Assembly (NCBI GenBank): GCA_037176705.1
Contig: CM073891.1
Span: 90,044,327-90,108,326, forward strand
Reading direction: 5' to 3'
Source: Molossus alvarezi
Taxonomy: Eukaryota > Chordata > Mammalia > Chiroptera > Molossidae
DNA: 64,000 bases
Shown here: in pieces, positions 42,961 through 54,370 of the stretch
Layout: every line of letters starts with the position of its first letter
Numbering within the stretch: position 1 is the first letter of the stretch
Made by a program: the position numbers and the translations under genes
The notes under the pieces: model-generated
Seen by the model: only the letters and a program-made list of their open reading frames with translations
Told to the model about the DNA's origin: nothing
Databases searched by the model: none

Positions 42961-42990
42961 TACATAAAAACAAACACAAGGAAGCAGCCA

Positions 42991-43904
42991 AAATGAAGAG
43001 ACAAAGAAACATGTCCCAAATGAAAGAACAGAACAAAATTTAGGGAAAAGAGCTAAACAAAATGGAGATAAGCAATCAGTCAGGTGCAGAGTTCAAAACA
43101 CTGGTTATAAGGATGCTGAAGGAATTTAGTGAGAACTTCAAGGAACTTAAGGGAAATTCCAAAGAACTTAATGAGAACATCAAAAAGGACCAGTCATAAA
43201 TAAAGAATACACTAACTGAAATAAAGACTAATATACAGGGAATCAATAGTAGAGTAGGTTAAGCCAAGAAACAAACCACCTATTTGGAACATAAGGAAGC
43301 AAAAAACACTCAATTAGAACAGCAAAAAGAAAAAAGAATCCAAAACAATGAGGACAAGTGTAAAGAGCCTCTGGGACAACTTCAAGCATACCAACATTTG
43401 CATCATGGGGGTGCCAGAAGGAGAAGAAAGAGAGCAAGAAATTGAAAACCTATTTGAAAAAATAATGACAGAAAACTTCCCTAACTTTGTGAAGGAAACA
43501 GACATACAAGTCCAGCAAGCACAGAGAGTCCCAAACAAGATAAATCCCAAGGGGCCCACACCAAGACATAGCATCATCAAAATGCCAAAGGTTAAAGACA
43601 AAGAGAGAATCTTAAAAGCAGCAAGAGAAAAGCAGTTAGTTACCTCCAAAGGAACGCCCATAAGATTGTCAGCTGATTTCTCAAAAGAAACTTTGCCAGA
43701 AAGGAGTGGCAGGAAATATTGAAAGTGATGAAAAGCAACAACCTACAACCAAGATTACTCGATCCTACAAAACTATCATTTAGAATCAATGGCCATATAA
43801 AGAGTTTCCCAGACAAGAAAAAGCTAAAGGAGTTCATCTCCACCAATCCAGAATTATATGAAATGTTGAAAGGTCTTCTTGAAGAAGAACAATATTATGA
43901 ATAA
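42991..43904 (+). pseudogene. ORF1 of HAL1 copy 3, decayed
   Basis: The N-terminus (MKRQRNMSQMKEQNKI then a stop near 43040) is broken early. The RRM part is open at 43348-43722 ([60 protein letters not shown]). The C-terminal domain continues in another frame at 43719-43904 (LQPRLLDPTKLSFRINGHIK). It is more diverged from the intact copy than the copy 1 ORF1 is. Confidence 0.82.
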
Positions 43905-44313
43905 TAAAATGGCAATAAATACATATATATCAACAATTGAATATACAAACAAAATGAGCAAGCAGAACAAAAACAGACTCATAGATACAGATAACTTTTT
44001 GTTGCTTGCCAGATGGGAGGGGGATTGGCACATGGGTGAAAAAGATGAAGAAATTAAGAAGTAGAAATTTGTTGTTAGATTGATGAACCTCAAAAGGAAG
44101 GGGGGTGAGAGAGTGGGAAGAGATAAACCAAAGAATTTCTATGCATATATGAATAACCAATGGACACAGATAATAGTGTGGGGAAGGCAGGAGGGGGTTT
44201 GGATTGGGGAGGAGGGGGTCAATGGGGGAAAAAGTGGAGGAACATCTGTAGTACAGTCAACAATAAAGATGTTAAAAAATAAAAATAACTAATTTAAAAA
44301 AACTAAATATGTA

Positions 44314-44480
44314 AACTTTAATGAGGTGGAATCTATAGAAACAGAAGACATATTAGATTAAGGGATCTGAGAGACTATAGGGCCATAGGGACCTTGCCTT
44401 GAGGAACAGTGAAAATGCTAATCTTAACTAGAAGTGAGAAAAAGAAAGGGGATTATATTTAAGAATGCTGAAAATGGAAC
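44314..44480 (-). repeat. L2 LINE fossil, right of HAL1 copy 3
   Basis: aactttaatgaggtggaatc and agacatattagattaaggga, then tctgagag continue antisense L2 (gattctggatatattttgaa...gagag). Weakly conserved. Confidence 0.4.
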
Positions 44481-44899
44481 CAGGGCATTATATATTTTGA
44501 CATTTAAAGAGTTTCTTTTTAGTGATCTAGAAATTTGCTCTTTGGATTATTTTGTTTTATAACAATACTGACTAAATTAGATAATCAGGTATTCATAAAA
44601 TCCTGTGTTCATAGGATTGAGATGCTCGCCTGAACTCAAAACTGTTTGACTTCTTTTCTCTGGAATAGATATGTGATATATTTTTTTTGCAAATTTAGGA
44701 CACGAATAGGAAGAAATATTAAAGAATTAACATTTCAACAAGTCATCAGATGTTACTATTCTTGGTATTTAGTTCCATATAGTTAGTGGTTTACTTATTT
44801 AAATACATAGTTTATGTTCCAATTTAATATCTATAGAGGACATTTCTCTCTGAATTGTTTAGTTGTGACAGCTACTATAATCTAACCAGTCTGTACTAT
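44481..44899. other. unassigned AT-rich sequence
   Basis: No recognised repeat or gene. Confidence 0.35.
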
Positions 44900-44911
44900 A
44901 AAGAAAAGTGG

Positions 44912-45178
44912 GCCCTGGCCGGTTTGGCTCAGTGGTTAGAGTGTTGGCCTGCTGTCCAGAGAGACCCTGGTTCGGTTCCCGCTAAGGGCACGTACCTCGG
45001 TTGCAGTTTGTCCCGGGCCCTGGTTGGCAGTGGGGGTGGCAGCCACTCGATGTGTCCCTTTCACGTCTATGTTTCTCTCCCTCTCTCTCTTCCTCTCTCT
45101 CTCTCCCACTCTGTCTGAACAAAAAAAAAAAAAAATGGAAAAATGTCCTCGGGTGAGGATGAAAAAAAAAAGAAAAGA
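44912..45178 (+). mobile_element. Ves SINE, long type
   Basis: gccctggccggtttggctca, ggttcggttcccgctaaggg, CT body, intact terminal hairpin (tgtcctcgggtgaggat) and A/G-rich tail. A 12-bp TSD, aaagaaaagtgg, lies at 44900-44911 and 45179-45190. Confidence 0.94.
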
Positions 45179-45190
45179 AAAGAAAAGTGG

Positions 45191-46105
45191 CAAGAAGAAT
45201 GAATTGCTATTTGTCCCATGTCTACCATGAATCTTTACCCCTCAGGCAGGTATTCTGTAAACTTCTTGGGAATATCATGTGGGAAAACGATGGCCCTGAT
45301 CTGCCCACTCCCTCCTGCAAATGGCAGCCAATGAACATGCTCCTGACCTATCTAGACTCAACTGTGATTAGCAAGGACAGCTTCCCTCCTGGCCAGATAC
45401 GCAGAAAGGGTGAGGCCCTAGAGCAGTGCAAAGACATTTCTATATATTGGCTGCTTCCTCAGCGCTCCCATTGGTTCCTTGGGACAAGCCAAACTATTTT
45501 TTCTTCATTGGTGGAATTTAGGCACTGAGAGGCCTCTCTTATTTATATTTGAAACTAGGGACTGTAGGCATTCATTTCCTCTTGGAAGCAGTTACTGAGT
45601 AAATTTGTTCCTGCCAGTTTTGTACAAAGATCTATCTTCATAGATTCATTTAAACTACACAGTTCTGCCTAGTTATTGTGATATGGTCTGAAAAGTCTGT
45701 CCCTCATGTTTTGATTCCATTGTTCTTATAAAAACAAACAACAAACCACAAAGTTCCCCTGACATCGTTGCAATATCATAAAACCTACACAAGTGATTCT
45801 ATCTGTATCATAAGGATCTATACTTAGTTGCATACAATATATAATCTAATATACAAAATATTGTCTGTGACGTGATGGAAAGAGGCTCAGGTTTGGAGTC
45901 ACCAGTGTTGGCCTCTAGCCTTTGTTCTGCAGGTTGATTTTTAGCTATGTGAATGTGGGAACATCAGTTAGCATCACTGACCATAATCTAAGAGACTGAT
46001 CTGTCCTGAGGATGTTGAGACATTTGTGCAAATATTTTGTTAACTGCCAAAAGATGCACAAACAGCTCTGTCACTGGTGCAGCACTGGAACAGAATGGAT
46101 GTGAT
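45191..46105. other. unassigned sequence with a 113-codon ORF
   Basis: An ORF at 45187-45528 (+) starts in the SINE target duplication and has no recognisable domain, so it is probably chance. Inverted CCAAT boxes (ccattggtt, cattggtgg) occur near 45470-45510. Nothing else recognised. Confidence 0.35.
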
Positions 46106-46109
46106 GTAC

Positions 46110-46605
46110 TCAGGACTCAGTATGGCCTACAAGGTCCTGGGCAATTTGGCCACACTGAGGGAGCATTGCCCTTCTTCACTCTCCATCACCCTCTCTTAAC
46201 TCATTGTACATTGGCCATGCTCTGACCATGAATTACACATCAGGACTTTTTACAGCTACTGTCTCTGCCCTAGTTCTCTGAATTTTATTCTTGCTTCTGT
46301 TGACCACCTCTTCTCCATCCTTCAACTTTTTCTAAATATTAGTTCTTCCGCTAAACCTTCCTGCCTCTCCCGAATGAATTAGGTCTATCCCAACTGGACT
46401 CTCATAGTTCCTGTGCTACTGCAATATATCATTTCTCAGAACTGTAATTTACAAACATTTCTGCAATTGATGGTATATTGTCAGTGTTTACCATCCTACT
46501 ATAATCTCTGTAAGAGCAGACAGTTCTTTGATCTTTGGATAGTGCCTGAGTTATAAAAGGTACTCAATAAGAACTTACTGAGTGAAGGAATGAATAAACC
46601 CAACA
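46110..46605 (+). repeat. L2 LINE fossil, 3' region
   Basis: Sense L2 order: tatggcctacaaggtcctgg, tttctaaatattagttcttc, cgctaaaccttcctgcctct, ataatctctgtaagagcaga, tttggatagtgcctgagtta and ggtactcaataagaacttac followed by a tgaatgaa-type end. Confidence 0.7.
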
Positions 46606-46799
46606 TGTGACCTCAAATTTTAATGCTTTTGAATATACTGACCCATCTGGTAAGGAGAGCATCTTCCCTGATTCAATTAGATATCCCTTCTATCAATAAA
46701 TCAGTTCAGGTCTCTTTTCCATCAGACCTATTATAGGTCCTAAGTAACTCCTAAATGCTCCAACAAGTAACTTGTTACATATGCTACAAGATTTATCTG

Positions 46800-47205
46800 A
46801 GTGTTGTTAAAAAATTCTGATGTCCAGGCTCTACCCAGACCAATTAATCCAGTATCTCTTAGTTGAAATCCAGCATTATCATTTTTAAAAGGGTCTGCTC
46901 TGGCCCGTTTGGCTCAGCAGTTACTGCGTCAGCCTGCGGACCAGAGAGTCCCGGGTTTGGTTCCCACTAAAGGCACATATCTCAGTTGCAGTTTGTCCCC
47001 AGCCCCAGTTGGGGTTGTTTGGGTGGCAACCACTGGATGTATCTCTCTCACATTGATGTTTCTCTCTCTCTCTCTCCCCACCTCTCTTCCTCCCTCTCTA
47101 TCTGAAGATAAATGCAAAAATGTCCTCGGGTGAGGATAAAATTAAAAAAAAAGAAAAAGGTCTACTATTATGAAGCCAGGGTTGAGAACCACAGATTATT
47201 ATACT
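46800..47205 (+). repeat. MER5-like hAT element split by a Ves
   Basis: Left: gttgttaaaaaattctgatg, tccaggctctacccagacca, tccagtatctcttagttgaa and ttatcatttttaaaa. Right of the Ves: gaagccagggttgagaacca then cagatt. Together these follow the MER5A consensus to its terminal inverted repeat (gttgagaaccac). Confidence 0.7.
46900..47153 (+). mobile_element. Ves SINE, long type, in MER5
   Basis: tggcccgtttggctcagcag, gcctgcggaccagagagtcc, ggtttggttcccac, CT body, intact hairpin end and A-rich tail. The TSD is imperfect: aaaagggtctgct at 46887-46899 and aaaaaggtctact at 47154-47166. Its head belongs to the same gcggaccagagagtcc variant as the two head-only copies. Confidence 0.9.
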
Positions 47206-47239
47206 ATATCTTTATCATATATTGACATATTTATCTCTG

Positions 47240-47370
47240 TGAGGATGGCTCAGCCCTTTGAAATAAGATTTTGTCTTATTCATTGTCCTATTCTGGGTAC
47301 CTAGCATAGAACTGAGCATTTAGTGATTACTCAAAAAATGTTTTGAATGAATGGTTAGATGAATGTACAT
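47240..47370 (+). repeat. L2 3' end fragment
   Basis: tttgtcttattcattgtcct, attctgggtacctagcatag, aactgagcatttagtgatta, ctcaaaaaatgttttgaatg then aatggttagatgaatg matches the L2 terminus. Confidence 0.65.
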
Positions 47371-49150
47371 CATAGGAATAGAAGTAAGTACATATTAACC
47401 CCGGACTCCTAGTACATCAGATATGGGTGATAAGGGAATGCTATAACAAAGACAATGACTTCTATGTCTTCTCATCAAAGTATTCTCTATTGAGTGGGGA
47501 AAATCTATAGTGACCTTTTGTTGACAAAATTCAATTATTTCAGTCATATAGAAATAATTAAATTATTTCAAAAGTATTGGTTGTGAGAGAGAAATTAGAC
47601 TGAGAACTATTGTGAATTGAAACTTACATGTGTACAAAGTTTCACACAACAAAGGCAAACATATGCCAGTAGAACAATGATGTTTTCATTTTAGTACTAA
47701 TCTATAGCAGCAGAGCAGGATAGTGTTCAGAGAAAAGAAAAAATGAATGAAGTTTAGTTTTTCCAAAACAGATGGCAAGAACAACACTGATTTATTCAGT
47801 GGAGACTTCTGGTCAAAATACAAATAAATAGGTTAATGCGTAGGGCATTCTACTTGCCTGCAAAACTTGGAGCTTTGTATATTTTAGAGTAGGGACCAGT
47901 GAACTTCTTCAATTCATAGCTATGTTCATTCATGCTTTTTCCTAGAAAGACAGACTATAACTTTCATCCGAGTCTCAAAAGAGTCCATCATCCAGAAAAG
48001 GCCACTGCTAGAGGGAGTTTGGGGCCCCTGCTGACCACTGTGGCAATAGCTTGGTGGGGACCTTGGGAACCTGAGCAGGTCTTCTAACCCAACCTGGAAA
48101 AACCTGAAACTCTACCTTGTTCACAGTCTTCAGTTCAGCCACACAGTGACCCTGAGGATTAGCCTACTTTCCTTTGTCTGTATTTTACAGTTTTATCACT
48201 ATGTTTCTATGCAGTTTAAATCTACCTTATCTAATTTAAAGGTCCTTGAATTTTCATCATCCCAACACTCTCCTCTCTTCTTCTCCTTTTCTGACCATTT
48301 TTAAAATCTCTTCTGGAAGATTGCTTCCTTTAGACTATGTTCATAGTATATGTAGACTGTTTTAGACTGGTCTACAATAGGACCCCAAGGAAAACTGGCT
48401 TTCAATGGGCAGACAGGATAAGAACTTAAATTTCTTTCTTATTGTAACTATCATTTATTTCTTTAAATATGTCTCCTTAGAAAGAATAGTGGTAAGCCGA
48501 CTAGTGTCATGCTTACTTTGAATCTTGCTTTTCTCCCCTGGGATGGGCAGAGGTTTGAGTAGCATTAAATTTAAGAACTTAAACTTATGAAAGAAAAGGA
48601 GACAGATCCATCTGAGAGATAAGAGAAGAATCGTAGAGAGAACGGGGTCAAGAACAGGATGAGTTAAAAAAAAAAAAAAGGATTAGTCCTGAGATGTGTC
48701 CTTGGGTTGAGATCATGAGTGCCCGCATGTGAGAGCACGTCCCTGGGAATGTGAGGATGGAACTCAGAGTGCAGTGAGTTGAAAGGTGCAGTGAGTAGAG
48801 ACAGTGAGACGACTGTCCCTGGGGGGAAGCAAAGAGGAGAGCACAAGGCTTCAGGCCTGCACGTGCTGAAGGAAAGGCTGCAGGGGGGTGGTATTTTAGA
48901 GGCAAGCAGGGTTATTTGATGGTACAATTTCTCAGCATTAGGAAAAGAAAGGTCTATTTTTTTGTGTTTTGTTTGCATTTCATTGTATAATCTCTTTGAA
49001 GATGAGCAGTTTATTTTTCTTAATGAAGTTATATATAGTAAACACTGCACCCATAAAACATAGTTTCAGGATATCAATATTAAGATTATATTGAAAAAAT
49101 AAAGATTCATTATTTTCTTCACTGCAAAAAAGTCTTTGTATCTCTATCTT
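47371..49150. other. unassigned sequence
   Basis: About 1.8 kb. An AT-rich inverted repeat (aattatttc/gaaataatt, 47533-47559) and a GC-richer patch at 48700-48890 are present. No named repeat and no coding signal. Confidence 0.4.
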
Positions 49151-49163
49151 TGTACTCCTCTCC

Positions 49164-49422
49164 CTTTTTTTTGGTTTTTGTTTTTTTGCTTTTTTATCCT
49201 CACCCGAGGACATTTTTGCATTCATCTTCAGATAGAGCAGGAGGGAGAGAGAGAGAGAAACATCAATGTGAGAGAGACACACCAAGTGGCTGCCACCCAC
49301 ACGACCCCAACCGGGGCCAGTGACAAACTGCTACCAAGGTACGTGCCCCTAACGGGAACCGAACCCAGGACTCTCTCGTCCACGGACCAACGCTCTAACC
49401 ACTGAGCCAAACTGGTCAGGGC
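49164..49422 (-). mobile_element. Ves SINE, long type
   Basis: Antisense, intact terminal hairpin (tatcctcacccgaggacat), and a head with gtccacggaccaacgctcta then gagccaaactggtcagggc. The TSD is tgtactcctc at 49151-49160 and 49423-49432. Confidence 0.92.
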
Positions 49423-49432
49423 TGTACTCCTC

Positions 49433-50009
49433 CTTTAATCTTGGTGGGAGACATATGTGTTCTCCTTTCTAAAACAAACACACTCAGCACTGGTCTAAGT
49501 GCCACGGGGTATTCCCTTTTCAGCAGTATCAATCTCTATCTAGCTACATATATATTTAATTCACCACTATGTCCTCCAAACCTTGAATTAACCTTTAAAA
49601 TCAAAATTCTATTGCTCTCAACCCTTTATATCTAAAGTTCTCAAAGAGTATTTTTGCTGTGTCTTATTTCTCAATTTCTTTTATGTATCAACTCCTGAAA
49701 ATCTAAACTCCAGTCTCATTATCTTTTTTTTTTTGCATGTCCCTCAGCTGCCAATGAGGAGGAAAAAAATCTCCACTTCCTGCCTCCTCTGCTTCCCCGC
49801 CTGCTCACTTCCCTGACTCTGTAGCCCTTTCATTTGCTGCTTGCTCTGCCCCATGGAAGTTCTTCTCTGTTTTTCATTATGGTCATTTCCAAGACTGGCT
49901 TTTGTACACAGTAGGTATTCACAACAGTGTAACTCGCAGTGCAGAGGTAGAGGGTGTCACAACTACTCAAAATTAGTATGGTATATTGCAATGTTAAGCA
50001 AAATTTCTG
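49433..50009. other. unassigned sequence
   Basis: Unique. Pyrimidine-rich around 49760-49850. Nothing recognised. Confidence 0.35.
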
Positions 50010-50011
50010 TG

Positions 50012-50800
50012 GCATTGTGATTTATAACAAGAAATGCATATTCTTCTTTGCCCAGGTTTCTGGCACAGAGCTCCTAAAATCTTTGAATTTCCTAAGTGCT
50101 GAAAGCAATAAAGGTGTCTTTTGAATGTTGTCGAGGTGACTTTTGGACTGCACCTAAGGATAAGGGCTGGTTGTCAGGAGAACCAACCATGTGATTAGAG
50201 GGTTGAAACTTTCAGTGTCATTGCACCCCACCCTACTGCCAACTTCCAGGGAGGTAGAGTTTAATCACCAATAGGCAATGATTTCATCAATCCCTCTGCA
50301 TGAAGCCTCCTTTGAAAAAACAAAAGGACAGGGCCCAAAGAGCTTCCATGGTGGTGAATGCAGGGAGATGTGGGGAGGGTGGCGCACTCAGAGAGTATGG
50401 AAACTCTTTGCCCTTTCCACATACCTTGTCCTATGCATCTCTTCCTTCTAGTTGTTCCCAAATTATATACTCTTATAACAAACTGATAATATAAAATGTT
50501 TCTCTGGGTTTTGTGAGTCCTTCTAGCAAATTAGCTGAACCTAAAGAGGACTCCTGGGAATTTCCAATCTGTAGCTGGTCAGTCAGAAGCACAGGTAACA
50601 AGCCTATGCTCACTGTTGGTGTCTTAAGGGATGGGGATGAGGGGACGGGGCAGTCTTGTAGGAGAACTAAACCCGTAACCTGCAGAATTTGAGGCTATTT
50701 CTGAGTATACAGTGTCAGAATTGAGTTGAATTGCAAGATACCTAATTGGTGCTGTAGAATTGCTTGGTGGTGAGGACCTCACACACACACACACATTGGA
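50012..50800 (+). repeat. ancient LTR-like mammalian repeat (family not named)
   Basis: The orderly motif series tgtgatttataacaagaaat, ggcacagagctcctaaaatc, gattagagggttgaaacttt, gtttaatcaccaataggcaa, tgcatgaagcctcctttg, ttataacaaactgataatat, ggactcctgggaatttcc and agtgtcagaattgagttgaa is one I associate with a common ancient mammalian repeat. Its reverse complement recurs at 62930-63345. A short (AC)n lies at 50780-50797. Confidence 0.55.
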
Positions 50801-51289
50801 ATTGGGAGATCAGAACCATTAGGTCCTTAATTTATGCTTCTTGGCTTTACATTCTAATCACTCTACTTATGACTTCTGTGACCCCAGGCAGGTGTCTTAC
50901 ACTCATTCTCAAACTAAATTAATAATAATAATAATGATAATGATAATAATAATAACAATAACAGTAGTTCTTAACTCATAAGTTTATTACATGAACTAAG
51001 TAAGTTAAAGCACTTCACCTGGCTTGTATTGAGCTAAAATACAAGCTCAATAAATGACTTACAAAAACAGCTATATTATTTTTAGTTTTACTAATTTAAT
51101 AAGATGACTGCTTACTATATAATAAGCATGTTTGGAGATGCATTTTTAAATACCAGGTCTGCTCTACTCTTTCATCTAGTTCCAGAAGATTCTAGTGTAG
51201 GATTTATTGAAATAGAATCATAATGTTGGACACTATAGACAACTTTAACACATAATACATTTTCAAAAAATGTTGGTTATTATAATGAT
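50801..51289. other. unassigned sequence with an AAT/ATG-rich microsatellite
   Basis: 50921-50965 is an impure aat/aatg microsatellite. The rest is AT-rich unique DNA. Confidence 0.45.
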
Positions 51290-52044
51290 TCCGTAGGTGA
51301 AAACCCGGTGAAGAAAATCCAAGGTCCTCAAGAGGACCTCCCCCTCAATTTAGTGGGAGACCCAAATGACTTGGGGACACCCAAGTCCTCCTAGAGGGAA
51401 TGCTGAGTGGCTTACGACACAATGGAGAGTATGTGACAGACTTTGTGACAGACTTTGAGTCCTAACAAGGACAGCCTTTGGAGTGGAAATTGTCAGCAGA
51501 CATAGACAGTAAAAGTTACAATTCACTTGTAACAATGAATCTCTGTGTCTCTCTAACTCTGTTTTATTCAAACCAGCTTTGTTTCCATTGCCTTCAGGCT
51601 AATTAATAGCTCCTGCTTTAGACATATTAATCATAGAAGATTGTGCTTAGGGCTTGAGTTTTTACAAAAATTGCAGGTTCAATTCTGGCCCCAGTTGGGG
51701 TCATGTGGAAGGCAACCAATCAATGTGTCTCTCTTACATGGATGTTTCTCTCTCTCTCCCTCCCTCCCTTCCACTCTAACTAAAAAATCAATGAAAAAAT
51801 ATCCTCCTGTGAGAGTTAACAACAACCAAAAAACTAAATAAATAAAAATAGCCCCTCCCATTTAAACATTTCCTTGACATAAGAAACCTAAACTCTACAT
51901 TTTCTTAAGGTGGATTTTAGGAACTACTAGGCTCCCATCTTCTTGGTTGACAACTTTTTCAGTAAACCTTTCTTACTGCAAACTCTCATGTTTTGAGTTT
52001 TAGCCTTTCAAAGTACTGGGTACAGGGACTTCGGACCAGTAACA
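51290..52044 (+). mobile_element. probable solo LTR of an endogenous retrovirus, split by a Ves
   Basis: The right part has the layout of a gammaretrovirus-like LTR end: ccatcttcttggttgacaac, a tttcagtaaacctttcttac polyadenylation-type box, actctcatgttttgagtttt, agcctttcaaagtactgggt then acagggacttcggaccagta and aca. The left edge is uncertain. The left part holds two palindromes (51324-51339 and 51369-51388) and a tandem gtgacagacttt repeat. No viral coding sequence adjoins it. Confidence 0.55.
51672..51850 (+). mobile_element. Ves SINE, 5'-degraded, inside the LTR
   Basis: From gcaggttcaattctggcccc: CT-rich body ending tccctccctcccttccactc, a degraded terminal box (tcctcctgtgagagttaac) and an A-rich tail. 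The first part of the head is missing or unrecognisable. Confidence 0.8.
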
Positions 52045-52411
52045 CAATGAATGAATTTGCTTCAAATCCTAACAGGATCTTGAGCTTCCTGTAAAGATAA
52101 ACTGCCAGAGACTTTGATCTTTAGATTATCTATACAGGTATTTCAAGCCCACATTTTAATCTGATTAGATCCTGATTCATTTGTTTAGGGTCAGCAGATA
52201 AGTTTTGAGTACCTAGTACATGCCAGGAATATAGTAACACAGGGATACAGCAATGTATATTTGGACAAACTTCTATTCTCATTAAAGTTGCTCAAAGAAG
52301 AGAAATTGCCTTTGAAATATTGATGGACTTTATATATATTTCAGATAATCTAGAAATAGAACTATTATTTTGTCTTCAAAAGTTTCTTGCAATCTGCAGT
52401 TCCTATCACTT
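52045..52411. other. unassigned sequence with a possible L2 fragment
   Basis: 52175-52290 (agcagataagttttgagtac, ctagtacatgccaggaatat, acacagggatacagcaatgt) resembles antisense L2. The rest is unassigned. Confidence 0.45.
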
Positions 52412-52426
52412 AATAACTTTATTTTT

Positions 52427-52668
52427 TAAATTTAATCCTCATCTGAGGATATGTTTATTGATTTGAGAGGGAGAGAGGGAAAGAAAGAGAGAGAGAGAAA
52501 AACATCAATATCAATGTGAGAGATTAACTTCAATTGGTTGCCCCCCATATGTGCCTCGACCAGAGATTGAACCTAAAACCTAGGCATGTACCCTGACCGA
52601 GAATCAAACCCACAACCTTTTTGTGTATGGGCTGATACTCTAACCAACTGAGCCACCCAGCCAGGGCT
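52427..52668 (-). mobile_element. Ves SINE, long type (first of an adjacent pair)
   Basis: Antisense with aatcctcatctgaggatatg, GA-rich body, and a head ending gagccacccagccagggct. The duplication is ataactttatt at 52413-52423 and agaactttatt at 52669-52679. It is older than its neighbour. Confidence 0.88.
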
Positions 52669-52686
52669 AGAACTTTATTATTATTA

Positions 52687-52934
52687 TTTTTTTTATCCTC
52701 ACCCGAGGACATTTTTCCATTTTTTGTACAGATAGAGTGGGAAGGAGAGAGAGGAAGAGATAGAGAGAGAGAAACATTGATGTGAAAGGGACACATCGAG
52801 TGGCAGCCACCGCACGACCAACCAGGGCCGGGGACAAACTGCAACCGAAGTACGTGCCCTTAGCGGGAACCGAACCTGGGTCTCTCCGGACCGCAGGCCG
52901 ACGCTCTAACCGCTGAGCCAAACCGGCCAGGGCT
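52687..52934 (-). mobile_element. Ves SINE, long type (second of an adjacent pair)
   Basis: Antisense, CpG-rich head (ccggaccgcaggccgacgct) and intact hairpin. It is flanked by agaactttatta at 52669-52680 and agaactttattt at 52935-52946, so it landed on the target duplication of the preceding Ves in the same orientation. Confidence 0.93.
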
Positions 52935-52949
52935 AGAACTTTATTTTTA

Positions 52950-53729
52950 AACATAAAATTGGGAAACTAAAAGTTAAAAACAATAGATCTTTATATTAAC
53001 ACTTTTTATTCAGTGAGCACAGAAGAGTGATCACGAAGTTTTACATTATTTTCAACAACACTCAATTATTTCTTGCTCCCAGGCTTAAGAAATTCTCTTC
53101 TTACATGAGACTAACTTCCAAGAATCAAAGGCAGGCTAAGACATTTTAGTTGTAAGTGATATTCATTTTGCCAGTTGCTCTGTAAGGCTCGAATTTTCTA
53201 GAAAATCAAGGCAAGGTGATTTCCTCCCTCCCTCCCTCCCCTCCTTCCTTCCTTCCTCCCTACCTTTCTTCCTCCCTCTCTTCCTCCCTCCTGCTCTCTT
53301 TCTTTGGTGCAACACCAAACTATAAGATGTCTGGGTTTTGGTATACTTATTTAAAGTATATATATGGGGCACTAATTTATTATATAAACCTACTTTGTAG
53401 AGAAGTTATTTTGCCAGTCACTTAATTCCCAATCCCCCCATTTTTTTTCTTCTGGGTTTGAGGATCATAATCTAATGTCTTGTTTGCTTTAACTGCTCTA
53501 TCTGTCTTGGCTCCTGTTTGCAACAACCAAACCTTCCAGCTATTTCTGTCAGTTTTTGCAAGTCATCCCTTCAGGCTTGGTTTCTCAAAGGTATTGCCTA
53601 CACCCAACCTTTCTGACATTCCTCCAGCTCAAAATATATATTCTATCCTTTCTATCTACACTAGTTTGTAACTTATTTTATTAATGCCTAGCCTTTACCC
53701 ACATCTAAGTTTTACGTAGAGTATCTATT
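52950..53729. other. unassigned sequence with a pyrimidine microsatellite
   Basis: 53222-53302 is a (CCTTCC/CTCC)-type pyrimidine tract that generates a Lys/Arg/Glu/Gly-rich ORF on the minus strand. The rest is unassigned. Confidence 0.5.
53222..53302 (+). repeat. polypyrimidine microsatellite
   Basis: Runs of ctcc and ttcc over about 80 bp, almost entirely pyrimidine. Confidence 0.9.
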
Positions 53730-53739
53730 TCCCCCCAAC

Positions 53740-54115
53740 ACCAGGTATAACATACGTGCTCAAAAAATAGACAGAGAAAGACAAATTCCATGTGTTTTTG
53801 TGTATGTGTGAAATCTAAAAAACAAAATAAATGAACAAAAGAAATAGAAACAAACTCATAGATATAGAGAACAATCTGCTGGTCACCAGATGGAAAGGGA
53901 GGTGGAGGGATGGGTGAAAAAGTAAAAAAAAATAAGAAGTACAAATTGACAGTTATAAAGTAGTCACAGGGATGTAAAGTACAGGATAGAAAATATAATC
54001 AATAGTATTGTAATAACTATGTGTGGTATCACTTTGTAAAGTATGTAAATGTCTAATCATTATATTGTGTACCTGAAACTAATATAATATTATATGTTAA
54101 AAATAGTTATTAAAT
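53740..54115 (+). mobile_element. old L1 (L1MA-like) 3' end
   Basis: acaaactcatagatatagag, aacaatctgctggtcaccag, gatggaaagggaggtggagg, gggatgtaaagtacaggata, aatagtattgtaataactat, tcactttgtaaagtatgtaa and acctgaaactaatataatat follow the terminus of older mammalian L1s. Confidence 0.75.
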
Positions 54116-54129
54116 CAATAGACTAATAA

Positions 54130-54370
54130 ATTATTTCTCTGGGTGAACCTCTGTGCAGTCAGAATGTGTCTTTCTTCAAAGGTCCTCTCCTGCTCTACCC
54201 TCTCCTGATTTCTGATACACTTTAACATCTCCAGCTCAAGTCACCCCCTCTCTAGACTGCAAACTGCTTAAGGAAAGAAATCCTGCCTTCTTCATCTCTA
54301 TAATTTCCAGTGTCTAGTGAAATGTTGTGAATATAGTATATGCTCAGACACAACACTGTGAATAAATGGA
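54130..54370 (+). repeat. L2 3' end fragment
   Basis: ctctagactgcaaactgctt, aaggaaagaaatcctgcctt, cttcatctctataatttcca and gtgtctagtgaaatgttgtg match the sense L2 3' end. The upstream part is less certain. Confidence 0.5.

Larger units (their letters stand above)
41567..44298 (+). mobile_element. HAL1 (half-L1), copy 3, oldest and longest
   Basis: A 2.7-kb element with a 15-bp TSD, aaaactaaatatgta, at 41552-41566 and 44299-44313. It begins gccttctggtcaagaaggca, has a 1.4-kb 5' UTR, a decayed ORF1 (42991-43900) and a 3' UTR ending agtcaacaataaagatgtta. ORF2 is absent, as in copies 1 and 2. Unlike them it has about 565 bp more in the 5' UTR (roughly 42395-42960). It is inserted in L2. Confidence 0.88.

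Noticed and set aside
45187..45528. 113-codon ORF as a candidate small gene
   Set aside because: It starts within the Ves target duplication, shows no recognisable domain, and has no splice or promoter evidence beyond two inverted CCAAT boxes.
53163..53372. Basic Arg/Lys/Gly/Glu-rich minus-strand ORF
   Set aside because: It is a product of the polypyrimidine microsatellite at 53222-53302.
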